DNA of 64,000 nt. Source: Streptomyces rimosus. GTDB lineage: Bacteria > Actinomycetota > Actinomycetes > Streptomycetales > Streptomycetaceae. Below, piece after piece: positions 17,419 to 28,569 of the stretch; the first letter of the stretch is position 1; each line of letters begins with the position of its first letter. The stretch covers positions 1,550,001 through 1,614,000 of the forward strand of contig NZ_CP023688.1 in assembly GCF_008704655.1 (NCBI RefSeq), in the 5' to 3' direction. Position numbers and translations under genes: made by a program. The notes below the pieces were generated by a model. The model made no database searches and had not been told where the DNA came from. It worked only from the letters and a program-made list of their open reading frames with translations.

Positions 17419-18375
17419 ATGACCTCCCCCGGCGAGATCCCGCGCCAGCCCGTCCCCACCGAGGCCGCCGCCCCCTCCGGCCCCGCTCCCGGCACCGCGA
17501 CCGCGACGCTCACAGCGGGCCCGGACGCCCCCGCCGGCTTCACCGTCCGGCCCGCCACGCTCGACGAGTGGCGCGAGGTGGCCGCGTGGGCCGCAGCGGA
17601 GAGCTGGAACCCGGGCCGCGCCGACGTGGACTGCTTCCACCCCACCGACCCGGACGGCTTCTTCGTCGGCCATCTGGACGGGCAGCTGGTCTCGTCGGTC
17701 TCCGTGGTCAACTACTCCGCCGCGTACGCGTTCCTGGGCTACTACCTGGTGCACCCGGACTTCCGCGGCCGCGGACTGGGGCTGGCCACGTGGCGCGCCG
17801 CCGTGGCGCACGCCGGGGACCGCACGATCGGCCTGGACGCGGTCCCGGCCCAGGAGGCCACGTACCGGCGCTCCGGTTTCACCACCGCGTACCGGACCAC
17901 CCGCTACCGGGGCCGCCCCGTGCGCCCCGGCACGCCCGCGGTGCCGGTCGTGCCCGTCACCGCCGACCGTCTCGACGAGATCGCCGACTTCGACCGGCAG
18001 TGCTTCCCGGCCGAGCGCCGCGCGTTCCTGGAGCGGTGGCTGACGGCCGCGGGCCATCACGCGTACGCGCAGATACGGGACGGCCGGGTGGCCGGGTACG
18101 GCGTGCTCCGGCCGGCCCAGGACGGCTACCGTCTCGGCCCCCTGTTCGCCGACACCTCGCGCGGCGCCGAGGCCGTCTTCGACGCCCTCACCTCGCATCT
18201 CGGCCCCGAGGACGAAGTGCACATCGACATCCCCGACCCGCACCACAGCGCACGGTCCCTGGCCCTCTCGCGCGGCCTGGAGCCGGACTCGCACACGATG
18301 CGCATGTACACGGGCCCCGTCCCGCCGGCCCGCGCCGAGCACGGCTACGCCGTGACGAGCCTGGAACTGGGCTGA
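17419..18375 (+). CDS. GNAT-family N-acetyltransferase with C-terminal Acetyltransf_18-like domain
   Basis: The product is 318 aa. A Pro/Ala-rich N-terminal tail of ~38 residues precedes the GNAT fold. The acetyl-CoA pyrophosphate loop is RGRGLGLA, starting at Arg116. The C-terminal half (about residues 175-300) resembles the second, degenerate GNAT domain of YitH-type enzymes (DRLDEIADFDRQCFPAERRAFLERWL). Substrate unknown. Expressed probably as a single gene after the hairpin at 17366-17393. Confidence 0.85.
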   Translation: MTSPGEIPRQPVPTEAAAPSGPAPGTATATLTAGPDAPAGFTVRPATLDEWREVAAWAAAESWNPGRADVDCFHPTDPDGFFVGHLDGQLVSSVSVVNYSAAYAFLGYYLVHPDFRGRGLGLATWRAAVAHAGDRTIGLDAVPAQEATYRRSGFTTAYRTTRYRGRPVRPGTPAVPVVPVTADRLDEIADFDRQCFPAERRAFLERWLTAAGHHAYAQIRDGRVAGYGVLRPAQDGYRLGPLFADTSRGAEAVFDALTSHLGPEDEVHIDIPDPHHSARSLALSRGLEPDSHTMRMYTGPVPPARAEHGYAVTSLELG

Positions 18376-18475
18376 CGTACGGACCGCGCACGGGGCCGTG
18401 ACCGAGACGGGTCAGGCCCCCGTGCCGGTGCCCCGGCGGGGGAGACTGGGGCCGCTCCCGTCGAGAGGAATCCGC

Positions 18476-19462
18476 ATGCCCACGGTAAGTGGTGTCGAAG
18501 CGCGCGGTGCTCAGCACTGCGAGACCGCGGCCCTGGGAGTCCTGCTTCGGCACGAAGGACTCGACCTGTCCGAACCCATGCTCTTCGGCCTCGGCTCCGG
18601 CCTGTCCTTCATCTACTGGGACGCCAAGTACCTGGACTTCCCCTTCCTCGGCGGCCGGGTCAAGCCCTTCGAGCTGACCGGGAACCTGGCCGCCCGGCTC
18701 GGCCTGGACCTCCAGGTCCGGGAGACCACCTCGCCCCGCAAGGCGTGGGAGCACGTGACGGCGCCCATCGGCGCGGGCCGCCCCGTCGGGCTCCAGCTGG
18801 ACAGCTACCACCTGGACTACTTCGGGGCGAAGGTGCACTTCGGCGGCCATGTCGTCGCCCTCTACGGATACGACGACCGCGACGCGTATCTGGTGGACAC
18901 CGAGCAGCAGGGCGGAACGGTCTCCACCGGCCTGGACAGTCTGGCCAGGGCCCGGGCCGCCCGCGGTCCGATGACCGCCCGGCACCGGTCCTTCACCCTC
19001 ACCGCTCCGGAGAACCGGCCCGCCCTGGAGCGGCAGCTCATCCCGGCGATCACCGCCTGCGCCGACGCCTTCCTCCACCCGCCCATCGCCAACCTGGGCC
19101 ACCGGGGCATCGCGAAGGCGGCCAAGCTCGTACCCACCTGGCTGGGGCGCACCGAGGCCCCGCAGCGGGATCTGCCGCGGGCCGCCCTCCTGATGGAGAG
19201 GGGCGGCACCGGGGGCGCTCTCTTCCGCGCCTTCTACCGCGACTTCCTCGCCGAGTGCGATGAGTTGCTCGAAGACGGCCGGCTGCGCACCGGGCACCGG
19301 CTGTACGCCGAGGCGGCCATGCTGTGGACGGAGACGGCGACGCTGATCGGGGAAGCCGGTACGTCCGGTGACGCGCAGCCGCTCGTGCGGGCCGGAACGG
19401 TGCTCGGTGAGCTGTCGCGTATCGAGCGCGAGGCCATGGAGGGGCTGAGCCGCCTCGGGTGA
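18476..19462 (+). CDS. BtrH-like protein (butirosin biosynthesis H N-terminal domain)
   Basis: The product is 328 aa from an ATG preceded by gagagga. The N-terminal ~150 residues match the BtrH acyltransferase fold: the His14-Cys15-Glu16 motif in GAQHCETAALGVLL, then LSEPMLFGLGSGLSFIYW. A later FGGHVVALYGYDD block would carry the catalytic histidine of this papain-like fold. In butirosin biosynthesis BtrH moves an acyl group from a carrier protein to an aminoglycoside, but homologues occur widely without aminoglycoside genes. The C-terminal ~150 residues are helical (DUF4872-like). No carrier-protein partner lies beside it here, so the acceptor is unknown. Confidence 0.8.
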   Translation: MPTVSGVEARGAQHCETAALGVLLRHEGLDLSEPMLFGLGSGLSFIYWDAKYLDFPFLGGRVKPFELTGNLAARLGLDLQVRETTSPRKAWEHVTAPIGAGRPVGLQLDSYHLDYFGAKVHFGGHVVALYGYDDRDAYLVDTEQQGGTVSTGLDSLARARAARGPMTARHRSFTLTAPENRPALERQLIPAITACADAFLHPPIANLGHRGIAKAAKLVPTWLGRTEAPQRDLPRAALLMERGGTGGALFRAFYRDFLAECDELLEDGRLRTGHRLYAEAAMLWTETATLIGEAGTSGDAQPLVRAGTVLGELSRIEREAMEGLSRLG

Positions 19463-19619
19463 CGTGTGTGCGCACGTACCGGCCCGGCGGGGCACCCTCC
19501 TGTCGAACTCCTCTCCACGGGAATTGAGTTCTTCGAATTGGTGAGGAGTCAACCATCGTCAGTACCCTCGCTGGCGAAAGGTGATCACGTGCGGGCCGGA
19601 TGGGGTCCAGGAGGCGGCG

Positions 19620-20537
19620 ATGAGTGGCGGGCAGGTGGTCGGCGGGCCGGGTGACGACGACGCGGCGGCGTTCTCCCGGCTGGTGGCGCGGTACCGGCCG
19701 GAGTTGCAGGTGCACTGCTACCGGTTGCTGGGATCGTTCGAGGAGTCCGGGCGGCTGGTGACGGAGACGCTGTTACGGGCGTGGCGCGAGCGGGAGAGCT
19801 TCGCCGGGCACGCGTCGTTCCGTACCTGGCTGTACCGCGTCGCGACGCATGCGTGCCTGGACTTCCTGGCCGCCACGCCCCGCACTCCGCTGCCCCGGGA
19901 GGTCCGCGCCGGCGGGCCGGTTCCCGCGACCGTGCTGCCCTGGCTCCAGCCGTGTCCCGACACGCTGCTGGAGCAGGTGCCGGCCCAGAAGACGGGGTCG
20001 GACGAGGTGGTGGCCAGGGAAACGATCAGCCTGGCGTTCGTGGTGGCGCTGCAGTTGCTGCCGCCGCGGCAGCGGGCCGTGTTCGTCCTGCGGGAGGTGC
20101 TGGGGTGGCCGGCGCGCGAGACGGCCGCGGCGCTGGGCGCCAGCGTCGCGGCCGTGAACAGCGCGTTGCAGCGGGCCCGGCCCGCGGTCAGGAAGCGCCT
20201 GCCGCGCCCCGGGGAACCCGCGGCCCCGGAGCGCGACGACTGCGCCGTACTCCGGCTCTACACCGACGCGTTGGAGCGGGGCGACGCCGACGCGCTCGCC
20301 ACCGTGGTGCGCGAAGACGTCCGCGCCGCCCGCCGCCCCGACCCACCGGACTGCCGCCGCCTCCCCACCCGCATGAACCACCAGCCCGCCGTCGCCCGCT
20401 ACGCCCGCGGTCCGGACGGGCGCGTGTACCGCGCCCACGGCCTGGAAGTCCTCCGCGTCGAGGGCGGCCGCGTCGCCGGGATCACCGTGTTCGCCCCCGG
20501 TCTCTTCCCGGCATTGGGGCTGCCGCTCGCGCTGTGA
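19620..20537 (+). CDS. ECF-type RNA polymerase sigma factor
   Basis: The product is 305 aa from the ATG at 19620, chosen because AGGAGG lies 5 bases upstream. Region 2 spans FSRLVARYRPELQVHCYRLLGS to SFRTWLYRVATHACLDFLA. Region 4 is LPPRQRAVFVLREVLGWPARE followed by the recognition helix ETAAALGASVAAVNSALQRAR. An extra C-terminal ~100 residues look like a SnoaL-type domain, as in ECF groups that carry their own regulatory extension instead of an anti-sigma factor; no anti-sigma gene is next to it. It ends 24 bases from the convergent first gene of the Hpg pathway and could be a neighbour rather than a cluster regulator. Confidence 0.88.
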   Translation: MSGGQVVGGPGDDDAAAFSRLVARYRPELQVHCYRLLGSFEESGRLVTETLLRAWRERESFAGHASFRTWLYRVATHACLDFLAATPRTPLPREVRAGGPVPATVLPWLQPCPDTLLEQVPAQKTGSDEVVARETISLAFVVALQLLPPRQRAVFVLREVLGWPARETAAALGASVAAVNSALQRARPAVRKRLPRPGEPAAPERDDCAVLRLYTDALERGDADALATVVREDVRAARRPDPPDCRRLPTRMNHQPAVARYARGPDGRVYRAHGLEVLRVEGGRVAGITVFAPGLFPALGLPLAL

Positions 20538-20561
20538 GGACGGTTACGCCCGCAACGTCGT

Positions 20562-21683
20562 TCACGCCGTCGGCACGCCCGCCGCGTGTCCGTCGTTCTC
20601 CGCGTCCCAGCCTTCGGCGGTGACGCGGGCGAGCAGGGGTCCGGCCACGGCTGCGGGTACCGCGAGGCGGACCGTCAGGTCGTCGTGTGGCGCGGTGCCG
20701 GGGCGTACCTCGGCGTCCTCCGGGCCGATGCCCAGCTCCGCGGTGGCGCGCAGGAGACGGGAGAGTTCGCCGGGGCGGTCGGCGATCCGGACGCGTACGG
20801 ACGCGGAGCGCGGCGGGTGGCCCGGATGGCCGGTCGCGATCCCGTCCAGGCCGGAGATGCCCCGGTCGAGGAGGTCCACGACGGTTTCCATGCTGCGGGC
20901 GCTGCGCCGTCCGGGTGGTCCGGCCAGGTCGCGCAGGGCGACGAGGAGTTCGCCGAGGTCGGCCTGGAGGTCGGTGAGGACTCCGGCGACGGCGCCCGCG
21001 TTGGCCTGGAGGATGTCGCTCCAGAGCCGGGAGTCGCCGCCCGCGATCCGGGTCACGTCGCGCAGCCCCTGGCCGGCCAGCCGCGGCGCCTGCGGTGTGC
21101 CGTGGCGCAGCCGGGCCGCCATCAGGCTGGCCACCACGTGCGGTACGTGGGAGGTCAGCGCCACCGCGTCGTCGTGTGCCCGGCTCTGCATCACCAGGGG
21201 TACGGCCCCGCAGAGCCCGATCAGGGCGAGCGCGCGGTCCAGTGCCGTCCGCGAGGTCAGCCGGGACGGGGTGAGCACCCAGACGCGGTCCTGGAAGAGG
21301 TCCACGCGGGCCGCGAGGGGGCCGGAGCGCTCGCGGCCGGCCAGCGGGTGGCCGCCGATGTAGCGCGTCGGATCGGGCGCCCCGGCCAGGACCGCCCGTT
21401 CCGGTTCGGCCTTCACGCTGGCCACGTCGGTGTAGGTGCCGGCCAGCCCGAGCGCCTGCTGCTGGGCGAGTACGGCGGCGACCTGGCTGGGCGGTACGGC
21501 GATCACGGCGAGGTCCACCGGCTCGGACGGCGGCCCCGGCACCCCCGCGCCCAGGGCCGCCGCGGTCCGTACGGCGGCCTCGTCCCGGTCCATGAGGTGG
21601 ACCGTGACGCCCTGCCGGGCCGCCGCGAGCGCCAGGGACGTGCCGATCAGCCCGGTGCCGACGACGGCCAGGGTGCGGATCAC
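20562..21683 (-). CDS. pdh: Prephenate dehydrogenase (4-hydroxyphenylpyruvate supply for Hpg)
   Basis: The product is 373 aa from a GTG at 21683, overlapping the hpgT stop by 4 bases (GTGA). The Rossmann NAD(P) site is VVGTGLIGTSLALAA near the start. The central helical dehydrogenase region contains GGHPLAGRERSG. The C-terminal ~70 residues look ACT-like (SVRVRIADRPGELSRLLRATAELG). It converts prephenate to 4-hydroxyphenylpyruvate, the substrate of HmaS. A dedicated copy of this enzyme is a regular part of glycopeptide clusters. It ends 24 bases from the convergent sigma factor gene, which probably marks the cluster edge. Confidence 0.93.
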   Translation of the reverse strand: MIRTLAVVGTGLIGTSLALAAARQGVTVHLMDRDEAAVRTAAALGAGVPGPPSEPVDLAVIAVPPSQVAAVLAQQQALGLAGTYTDVASVKAEPERAVLAGAPDPTRYIGGHPLAGRERSGPLAARVDLFQDRVWVLTPSRLTSRTALDRALALIGLCGAVPLVMQSRAHDDAVALTSHVPHVVASLMAARLRHGTPQAPRLAGQGLRDVTRIAGGDSRLWSDILQANAGAVAGVLTDLQADLGELLVALRDLAGPPGRRSARSMETVVDLLDRGISGLDGIATGHPGHPPRSASVRVRIADRPGELSRLLRATAELGIGPEDAEVRPGTAPHDDLTVRLAVPAAVAGPLLARVTAEGWDAENDGHAAGVPTA

Positions 21684-23089
21684 CGGGCACCATCCGGAGA
21701 CGGCCCGGCCGGTGCGCCGGGCGGGGTGGCGGACCCGTCCGCCGCGCCTTCCCCGGAGGCCGCCGCGCCGCCGTTGGCCCGCAGCCGTCCGGTCAGGAGC
21801 GCGGCGAGCCGGTCGAGGCCCTTGTCGATCCGCTCCGGGGTCAGGGTGCTGATGGACAGCCGCAGCTGGCGGCACTGCGCGGACGCGCCGTAGAAGTGGT
21901 GCATCGGGGTGAACAGCACGCCGTACTTGCGGGCCGCGTACTCCAGGAAGTCGTCGGTGACGACGAACGGCACGCTGAGCACCACGAAGAAGCCGCCGGT
22001 CGGCTCGTTCCAGGTGATGCCGGGGCAGTCGGCGAAGCGCCGGGCCAGGCCCGCCAGGACCTGGTTGAGGTTGCGCCGGTAGACGGCCGTCTCCCGGCGG
22101 TTGGCCTCGACCATGCTGCATCCGTGGCTGAGCAGCTTGCCGCCGATGACCGCCTGGGCGATCGGCGAGGTGTTGACGGTGAGCATGCTCTTGATCTTCG
22201 AGAGTTCGTCGGCGAGCAGCCCGTCGCCGTTCGGGCCGCCGGTCACGCGCTGGTCGGCGACCACGTAACCGACCCGGGCCCCGGGGACGCCGGTCTTGGC
22301 GAACGAGCCGAGGTAGACCACGCGGCGGCCGCGGTCCAGTGACTTCAGCGTCGGCGGCCGTTCGGCGGACGTGTGGAAGACGCCGTACGCGTTGTCCTCC
22401 AGCAGCAGCAGGTTCTCCCGCTCGGCGATCTCCAGCAGGCGGTGCCGGTCGGCCAGGTCCATGCTGGAGCCCACCGGGTTGGCGAAGTCGGGCGTCACGT
22501 AGCAGGCGCGCACCCGCCGGCCCGCCGCCCGCGCGCTGCGCAGCTGGGCGACCAGGTCGTCCAGGTCGATGCCGTGCTCCCCGCTGTGCACGGGCAGTAC
22601 GGGCATGTCGGCGAGGAGCGCGGCGCCGGTCAGGCCGACGTAGGTGGGCCGGGGCGCGAGCACCGCGTCGCGGCTGTCGGCGCGCAGCGCGCGCAGCAGG
22701 AGGAACATCGCCTCCTGGCAGCCGACCGTGACGACCACGGACCCGTCCACGGCCTCGATGCCCTCGTCCACCGCCAGGCTCCGTGCGATCAGCCCGGCGA
22801 TGATCCCTTTGGTCTCGCCGTACTGGAACAGGGTCCGCGCGATTTCCGCTTCCGTCATCTTCCGTTCGGTGCCCAGGTGGTCGCAGAAGACCTGGAGGTA
22901 TTGATGCACCTGGGCTGCGTCATAAAATCCTTCGTACGGCCGCCCGGCCGCGAAAGAGATCGCTTCCGGATATGTGTCGGCGATCCGATTCAGAAGATTC
23001 ATGGACTCCATCGAGGCGTCGGCCAGCGATGCGTGCAGGGTCGCGCTATTCAGCTCGGCGGCGGCGATTTCCGGTTGCATGATTTCCAT
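21680..23089 (-). CDS. hpgT: 4-hydroxyphenylglycine aminotransferase
   Basis: The product is a 469-aa PLP-dependent class I/II aminotransferase from an ATG at 23089, with agaagg upstream. The Schiff-base lysine is Lys265 in LGSFAKTGVPGARVGYV. The cofactor-pocket residues are in VTPDFANPVGSSM and LEDNAYGVF. In glycopeptide pathways HpgT transaminates 4-hydroxyphenylglyoxylate to L-Hpg, using Tyr as donor and thereby returning 4-hydroxyphenylpyruvate to the cycle. It is translationally coupled to pdh downstream and divergent from hmaS-hmo. The C-terminal ~40 residues (Gly/Ala/Pro-rich) are a tail without obvious function. Confidence 0.93.
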   Translation of the reverse strand: MEIMQPEIAAAELNSATLHASLADASMESMNLLNRIADTYPEAISFAAGRPYEGFYDAAQVHQYLQVFCDHLGTERKMTEAEIARTLFQYGETKGIIAGLIARSLAVDEGIEAVDGSVVVTVGCQEAMFLLLRALRADSRDAVLAPRPTYVGLTGAALLADMPVLPVHSGEHGIDLDDLVAQLRSARAAGRRVRACYVTPDFANPVGSSMDLADRHRLLEIAERENLLLLEDNAYGVFHTSAERPPTLKSLDRGRRVVYLGSFAKTGVPGARVGYVVADQRVTGGPNGDGLLADELSKIKSMLTVNTSPIAQAVIGGKLLSHGCSMVEANRRETAVYRRNLNQVLAGLARRFADCPGITWNEPTGGFFVVLSVPFVVTDDFLEYAARKYGVLFTPMHHFYGASAQCRQLRLSISTLTPERIDKGLDRLAALLTGRLRANGGAAASGEGAADGSATPPGAPAGPSPDGAR

Positions 23090-25718
<2,629 letters not shown>

Positions 25719-25750
25719 CCCGCCGTAGCCCCGAAGGCGCCCGGCACGAC

Positions 25751-25810
25751 GAAAGCTCCTGGTGGTCGAGGTCCCGGAACATCCGGACCCCGAACCGCCA
25801 GGAGCTTTTC
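25751..25810. terminator. Long bidirectional hairpin terminator
   Basis: The outer stem is gaaagctcctggtgg (25751-25765) paired with ccgccaggagcttttc (25795-25810). An inner stem, ggtcccgg / ccggacc, has aacat at the tip. It has A-rich and T-rich flanks, so it can terminate in both directions between the convergent hmo and ferredoxin genes. Confidence 0.85.
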
Positions 25811-25845
25811 CCTGTCCGCGGCCGACGGCGACAGCTGCCGCGCGG

Positions 25846-26067
25846 CTACGTACCCGGGCCGTCCGCCTCCCGCTCGTGCACCGAGATCGCGCCGGCCGGG
25901 CACCGCAGCGCCGCCGTCCGCACCTTCGCCGCCAGTTCCGCGGGCGGCGCCGGATCGGCGAGCACCACCGTGCCGTCCTCCTCCGACTGGTCGAAGACCG
26001 CGGGCACCAGCAGCGTGCACATGCCGGACGCCGCGCAGATCTCCGCGTCGACCCGTACCTCGACCAT
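25846..26067 (-). CDS. 3Fe-4S ferredoxin
   Basis: The product is 73 aa. Cysteines 11, 17 and 56 form the C-x5-C...CP pattern of single-cluster 3Fe-4S ferredoxins that partner Streptomyces P450s. It is the last gene of the minus-strand cluster operon, 46 bases after the second P450, so it is the likely electron donor for the cross-linking P450s. Many glycopeptide clusters lack their own ferredoxin and rely on a housekeeping one, so its presence here is a small distinguishing feature. Confidence 0.93.
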   Translation of the reverse strand: MVEVRVDAEICAASGMCTLLVPAVFDQSEEDGTVVLADPAPPAELAAKVRTAALRCPAGAISVHEREADGPGT

Positions 26068-26113
26068 CGTCCCTCCTCTTCCGCGGGCGCCGCGCGCCGT
26101 GGCCGGGCCGCCG

Positions 26114-27328
26114 TCACCAGGCGACCGGCAGGCGCTCCAGGCCGTACGCGATGGAATTCGTCTTGTGCGGCACCTGGTCGGCGGGCACGGCCAGCCGCAG
26201 GTCCGGGAACCGGCGCCACAGCGCCAGGTAGGCGGTGCGCAGTTCCATCCGGCCGAGCGCGGCGCCGATGCAGTGGTGGATGCCGTGCCCGAAGGCGATG
26301 TGCGGCAGCGGCTCGCGGTTGACGTCGAACCGGTCGACGTCGGGGGCGAGTACCGGGTCGCGGTTGGCCATCGGGATCGAGCAGACGACCTCCTCCCCCG
26401 CCTTGATCAGCTGCCCGGCCACGACCACGTCCTCGACGGCGGTGCGCGGGGTCGGCGCGTGCGCCACGGACAGGAAGCGCAGCAGTTCGTCCACCACCCG
26501 GTCCACGGTGTTCTCGGGGTCCGCCAGCAGGACGGCGAGCTGGTCCGGGTGTTCCAGGAGGGCCAGCACACCGAGGCTGATCATGCCGTTGACGTTGTCC
26601 AGGCCGGCCAGCACCATCAGGCCGCAGATGCCGATCAGTTCCTCGTCGTCGAAGTTGTCGCCGTGGTCGCGGATGAGCTGGCCGATGAAGCCCTCGTCGG
26701 GGTCCTTGCGCTGCCGTTTGACCAGCGCGCGCAGGTAGTTGGAGGTGTACGCCTGAGCCGCGGCGCGCTCCTTGCGGCTGCGGTCCTGCTCCAGCTGCCA
26801 CTGGTGCTTGACCAGGAACTCGCGCCGGTCGTCGCGGGGCACGCCGAGCAGTTCGCACAGCACCGCGCCGGAGATCGGGCTCGCGTACAGCTCGACGAGG
26901 TCGGCGGGCCGCCCCTTGCGCTCCATGGCGTCCAGGCAGCGTTCCGCGATCGCCTCGGTCACCGGCTTGAGCCGCTGGATGCGGCGGACCGTGAACTCCG
27001 GCGTGAGCATCTTGCGCAGCCGGGTGTGCTCGGGCTGGTCGTAGTCCATGAGGTGGCCGGACATCTCCTGCGGGCGGTGCTTGCTCCCGCCGCGGATGGC
27101 CTGGGCGCGGAACCGGCGCTGGTTGCTGAAGCGGACGTGGTCGCCCATGACCTGGCGCACGGCCTCGTAGCTCAGGGCCATCCAGATGGGCTCGGGTGCG
27201 GCGCCGGGCGCCGGGGCCACCTCTTCCCGGACGAGGGCGCCCTGGGCGCGCTGCCGGCGGATGTCGTCCGACGGGCCGAAGCCCGCCCGGCGGGCGTGGT
27301 CGAACTGGTGCTGGGACTCGTCCGGCAT
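26114..27328 (-). CDS. Cross-linking cytochrome P450 (Oxy-type, second of two)
   Basis: The product is 404 aa from the ATG at 27328, which is preceded by aggaggag; an in-frame ATG at 27349 would add 7 residues. The heme loop is FGHGIHHCIGAALGRMEL, and ExxR lies in DELLRFL. The motif GVPRDDRREFL carries the PRDD sequence that glycopeptide Oxy enzymes use to bind the NRPS X domain. The I helix reads VLAGLDNVNGMISLG: the usual threonine of the acid-alcohol pair is absent, as expected for phenol coupling rather than oxygen insertion. It probably forms one of the two side-chain cross-links (aryl-aryl Trp2-Hpg4 or aryl-ether Hpg4-Tyr6 in complestatin); which one cannot be decided from sequence. Confidence 0.9.
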   Translation of the reverse strand: MPDESQHQFDHARRAGFGPSDDIRRQRAQGALVREEVAPAPGAAPEPIWMALSYEAVRQVMGDHVRFSNQRRFRAQAIRGGSKHRPQEMSGHLMDYDQPEHTRLRKMLTPEFTVRRIQRLKPVTEAIAERCLDAMERKGRPADLVELYASPISGAVLCELLGVPRDDRREFLVKHQWQLEQDRSRKERAAAQAYTSNYLRALVKRQRKDPDEGFIGQLIRDHGDNFDDEELIGICGLMVLAGLDNVNGMISLGVLALLEHPDQLAVLLADPENTVDRVVDELLRFLSVAHAPTPRTAVEDVVVAGQLIKAGEEVVCSIPMANRDPVLAPDVDRFDVNREPLPHIAFGHGIHHCIGAALGRMELRTAYLALWRRFPDLRLAVPADQVPHKTNSIAYGLERLPVAW

Positions 27329-27342
27329 TGCTGCCTCTCCTC

Positions 27343-28569
27343 CTACCATGCGACGGGCAACGATTCCAGGGCGTACTGGCGGGACCGGGCGGGCCGGAAC
27401 CGGACCCGCTCGTGCGGCACGGCGAGCCGCAGGTCCGGGAAGCGGCGCAGCAGGGCCGGGAAGGCGATGCGCAGTTCCATCCGGGCCAGCGGGGCGCCGA
27501 GGCAGTGGTGGATGCCGTGGCCGAAGGCCATGTGGGTGGCCGGCTCACGGGTGATGTCGAAGCGGTCGGCGGGCTCACCGGGGGCCGGTACGCGGTTGGC
27601 GGCCAGCAGCGAACAGGCCACGCTCTCCCCGGCCTTGATGGTCTGCCCGCCGATCGTCACGTCCACCAGTGCCGTACGGGGCGAGGCGGTGTGGATGACC
27701 GTGAGGTAGCGCAGCACTTCCTCGACCGCGCGGTCGGTCAGTTCGGGCTGTTCGCGCCACAGGGCGAGCTGGTCGGGGTGTTCCAGCAGCAGCAGGGTGC
27801 CCAGCCCCAGGATGCTGGCGACCTGTTCGAAGCCGGCGGCCATCACCGTCGCGCCGATGCCCGCCAGTTCCGCGTCGGAGACGGCCGCGCCCTGTTCGCG
27901 GACGAGACTGCCGAGCATGTCGTCGCCGGGGTTGCGGCGGCGGCGCTCGGCGAGCTGGCCCATGTACGCCCAGTACGCCTTCCCGGCGGCCAGCTGCTGT
28001 TCCTGGCTGCGGCCCACGTCCCGGGTGATGTCCAGGTAGCGCGCCAGTTCCGTCTGGTCGTCGCGGGGGACGCCGAGCAGTTCGCAGCTGGCGAGGCCCG
28101 GGATCGGCCAGGCGAAGTAGCGTACGAGGTCGGCCGGGCGGCCGACGCGCTCCATGGTGTCCAGGCAGTCCTGGACGATCTCCTCGATGCGGGGCTCCAG
28201 GCGGCGCATCTTGCGCACCGTGTACTCCGGCGTGAGCAGCTTGCGCAGCCGGGTGTGGTCGGGCGGGTCGTACTGGAGCAGGTTCCCGGCCTGGACCAGG
28301 CTCTCGGCGTCCTCCTCGCTGTCGGCGGGCGGGCGGGTGCTGAACCGCTCCGCGTCGGCCAGCACCGCCCGCACCTCGGCGTGCCCGGTGGCCACCCAGC
28401 CCACCTGCTCGGAGGGACCGATCGTGACGTCGGTCTCGACCAGCGGCGTCTCCCTGGCCATCCGGACGAGTTCGGGTACCGGGTCGAAGCGGTCCCGCCG
28501 GTAGTGCGCGGGAATCTCGGGTGTCTCGGGCATCCGCTGATCCTCTTCTTCGTCGTCGTCCGTGGTCAC
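27343..28569 (-). CDS. Cross-linking cytochrome P450 (Oxy-type, first of two)
   Basis: The product is up to 408 aa. The GTG at 28569 overlaps the halogenase stop (GTGA). An ATG at 28533 with AGAGGA upstream is an equally good start and would remove 12 acidic residues. The heme loop is FGHGIHHCLGAPLARMEL, and ExxR lies in EEVLRYL. PRDD is present (LGVPRDDQTELARY) for X-domain docking. The I helix is VMAAGFEQVASILGLG, again without the conserved threonine. With its neighbour it should make the two macrocyclic cross-links of a type V glycopeptide on the carrier-bound heptapeptide. Confidence 0.9.
   Translation of the reverse strand: MTTDDDEEEDQRMPETPEIPAHYRRDRFDPVPELVRMARETPLVETDVTIGPSEQVGWVATGHAEVRAVLADAERFSTRPPADSEEDAESLVQAGNLLQYDPPDHTRLRKLLTPEYTVRKMRRLEPRIEEIVQDCLDTMERVGRPADLVRYFAWPIPGLASCELLGVPRDDQTELARYLDITRDVGRSQEQQLAAGKAYWAYMGQLAERRRRNPGDDMLGSLVREQGAAVSDAELAGIGATVMAAGFEQVASILGLGTLLLLEHPDQLALWREQPELTDRAVEEVLRYLTVIHTASPRTALVDVTIGGQTIKAGESVACSLLAANRVPAPGEPADRFDITREPATHMAFGHGIHHCLGAPLARMELRIAFPALLRRFPDLRLAVPHERVRFRPARSRQYALESLPVAW

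Noticed and set aside
18476..19462. BtrH homology as evidence for an aminoglycoside cluster
   Set aside because: No aminocyclitol, glycosyltransferase or carrier protein genes nearby; BtrH-like proteins are widespread.
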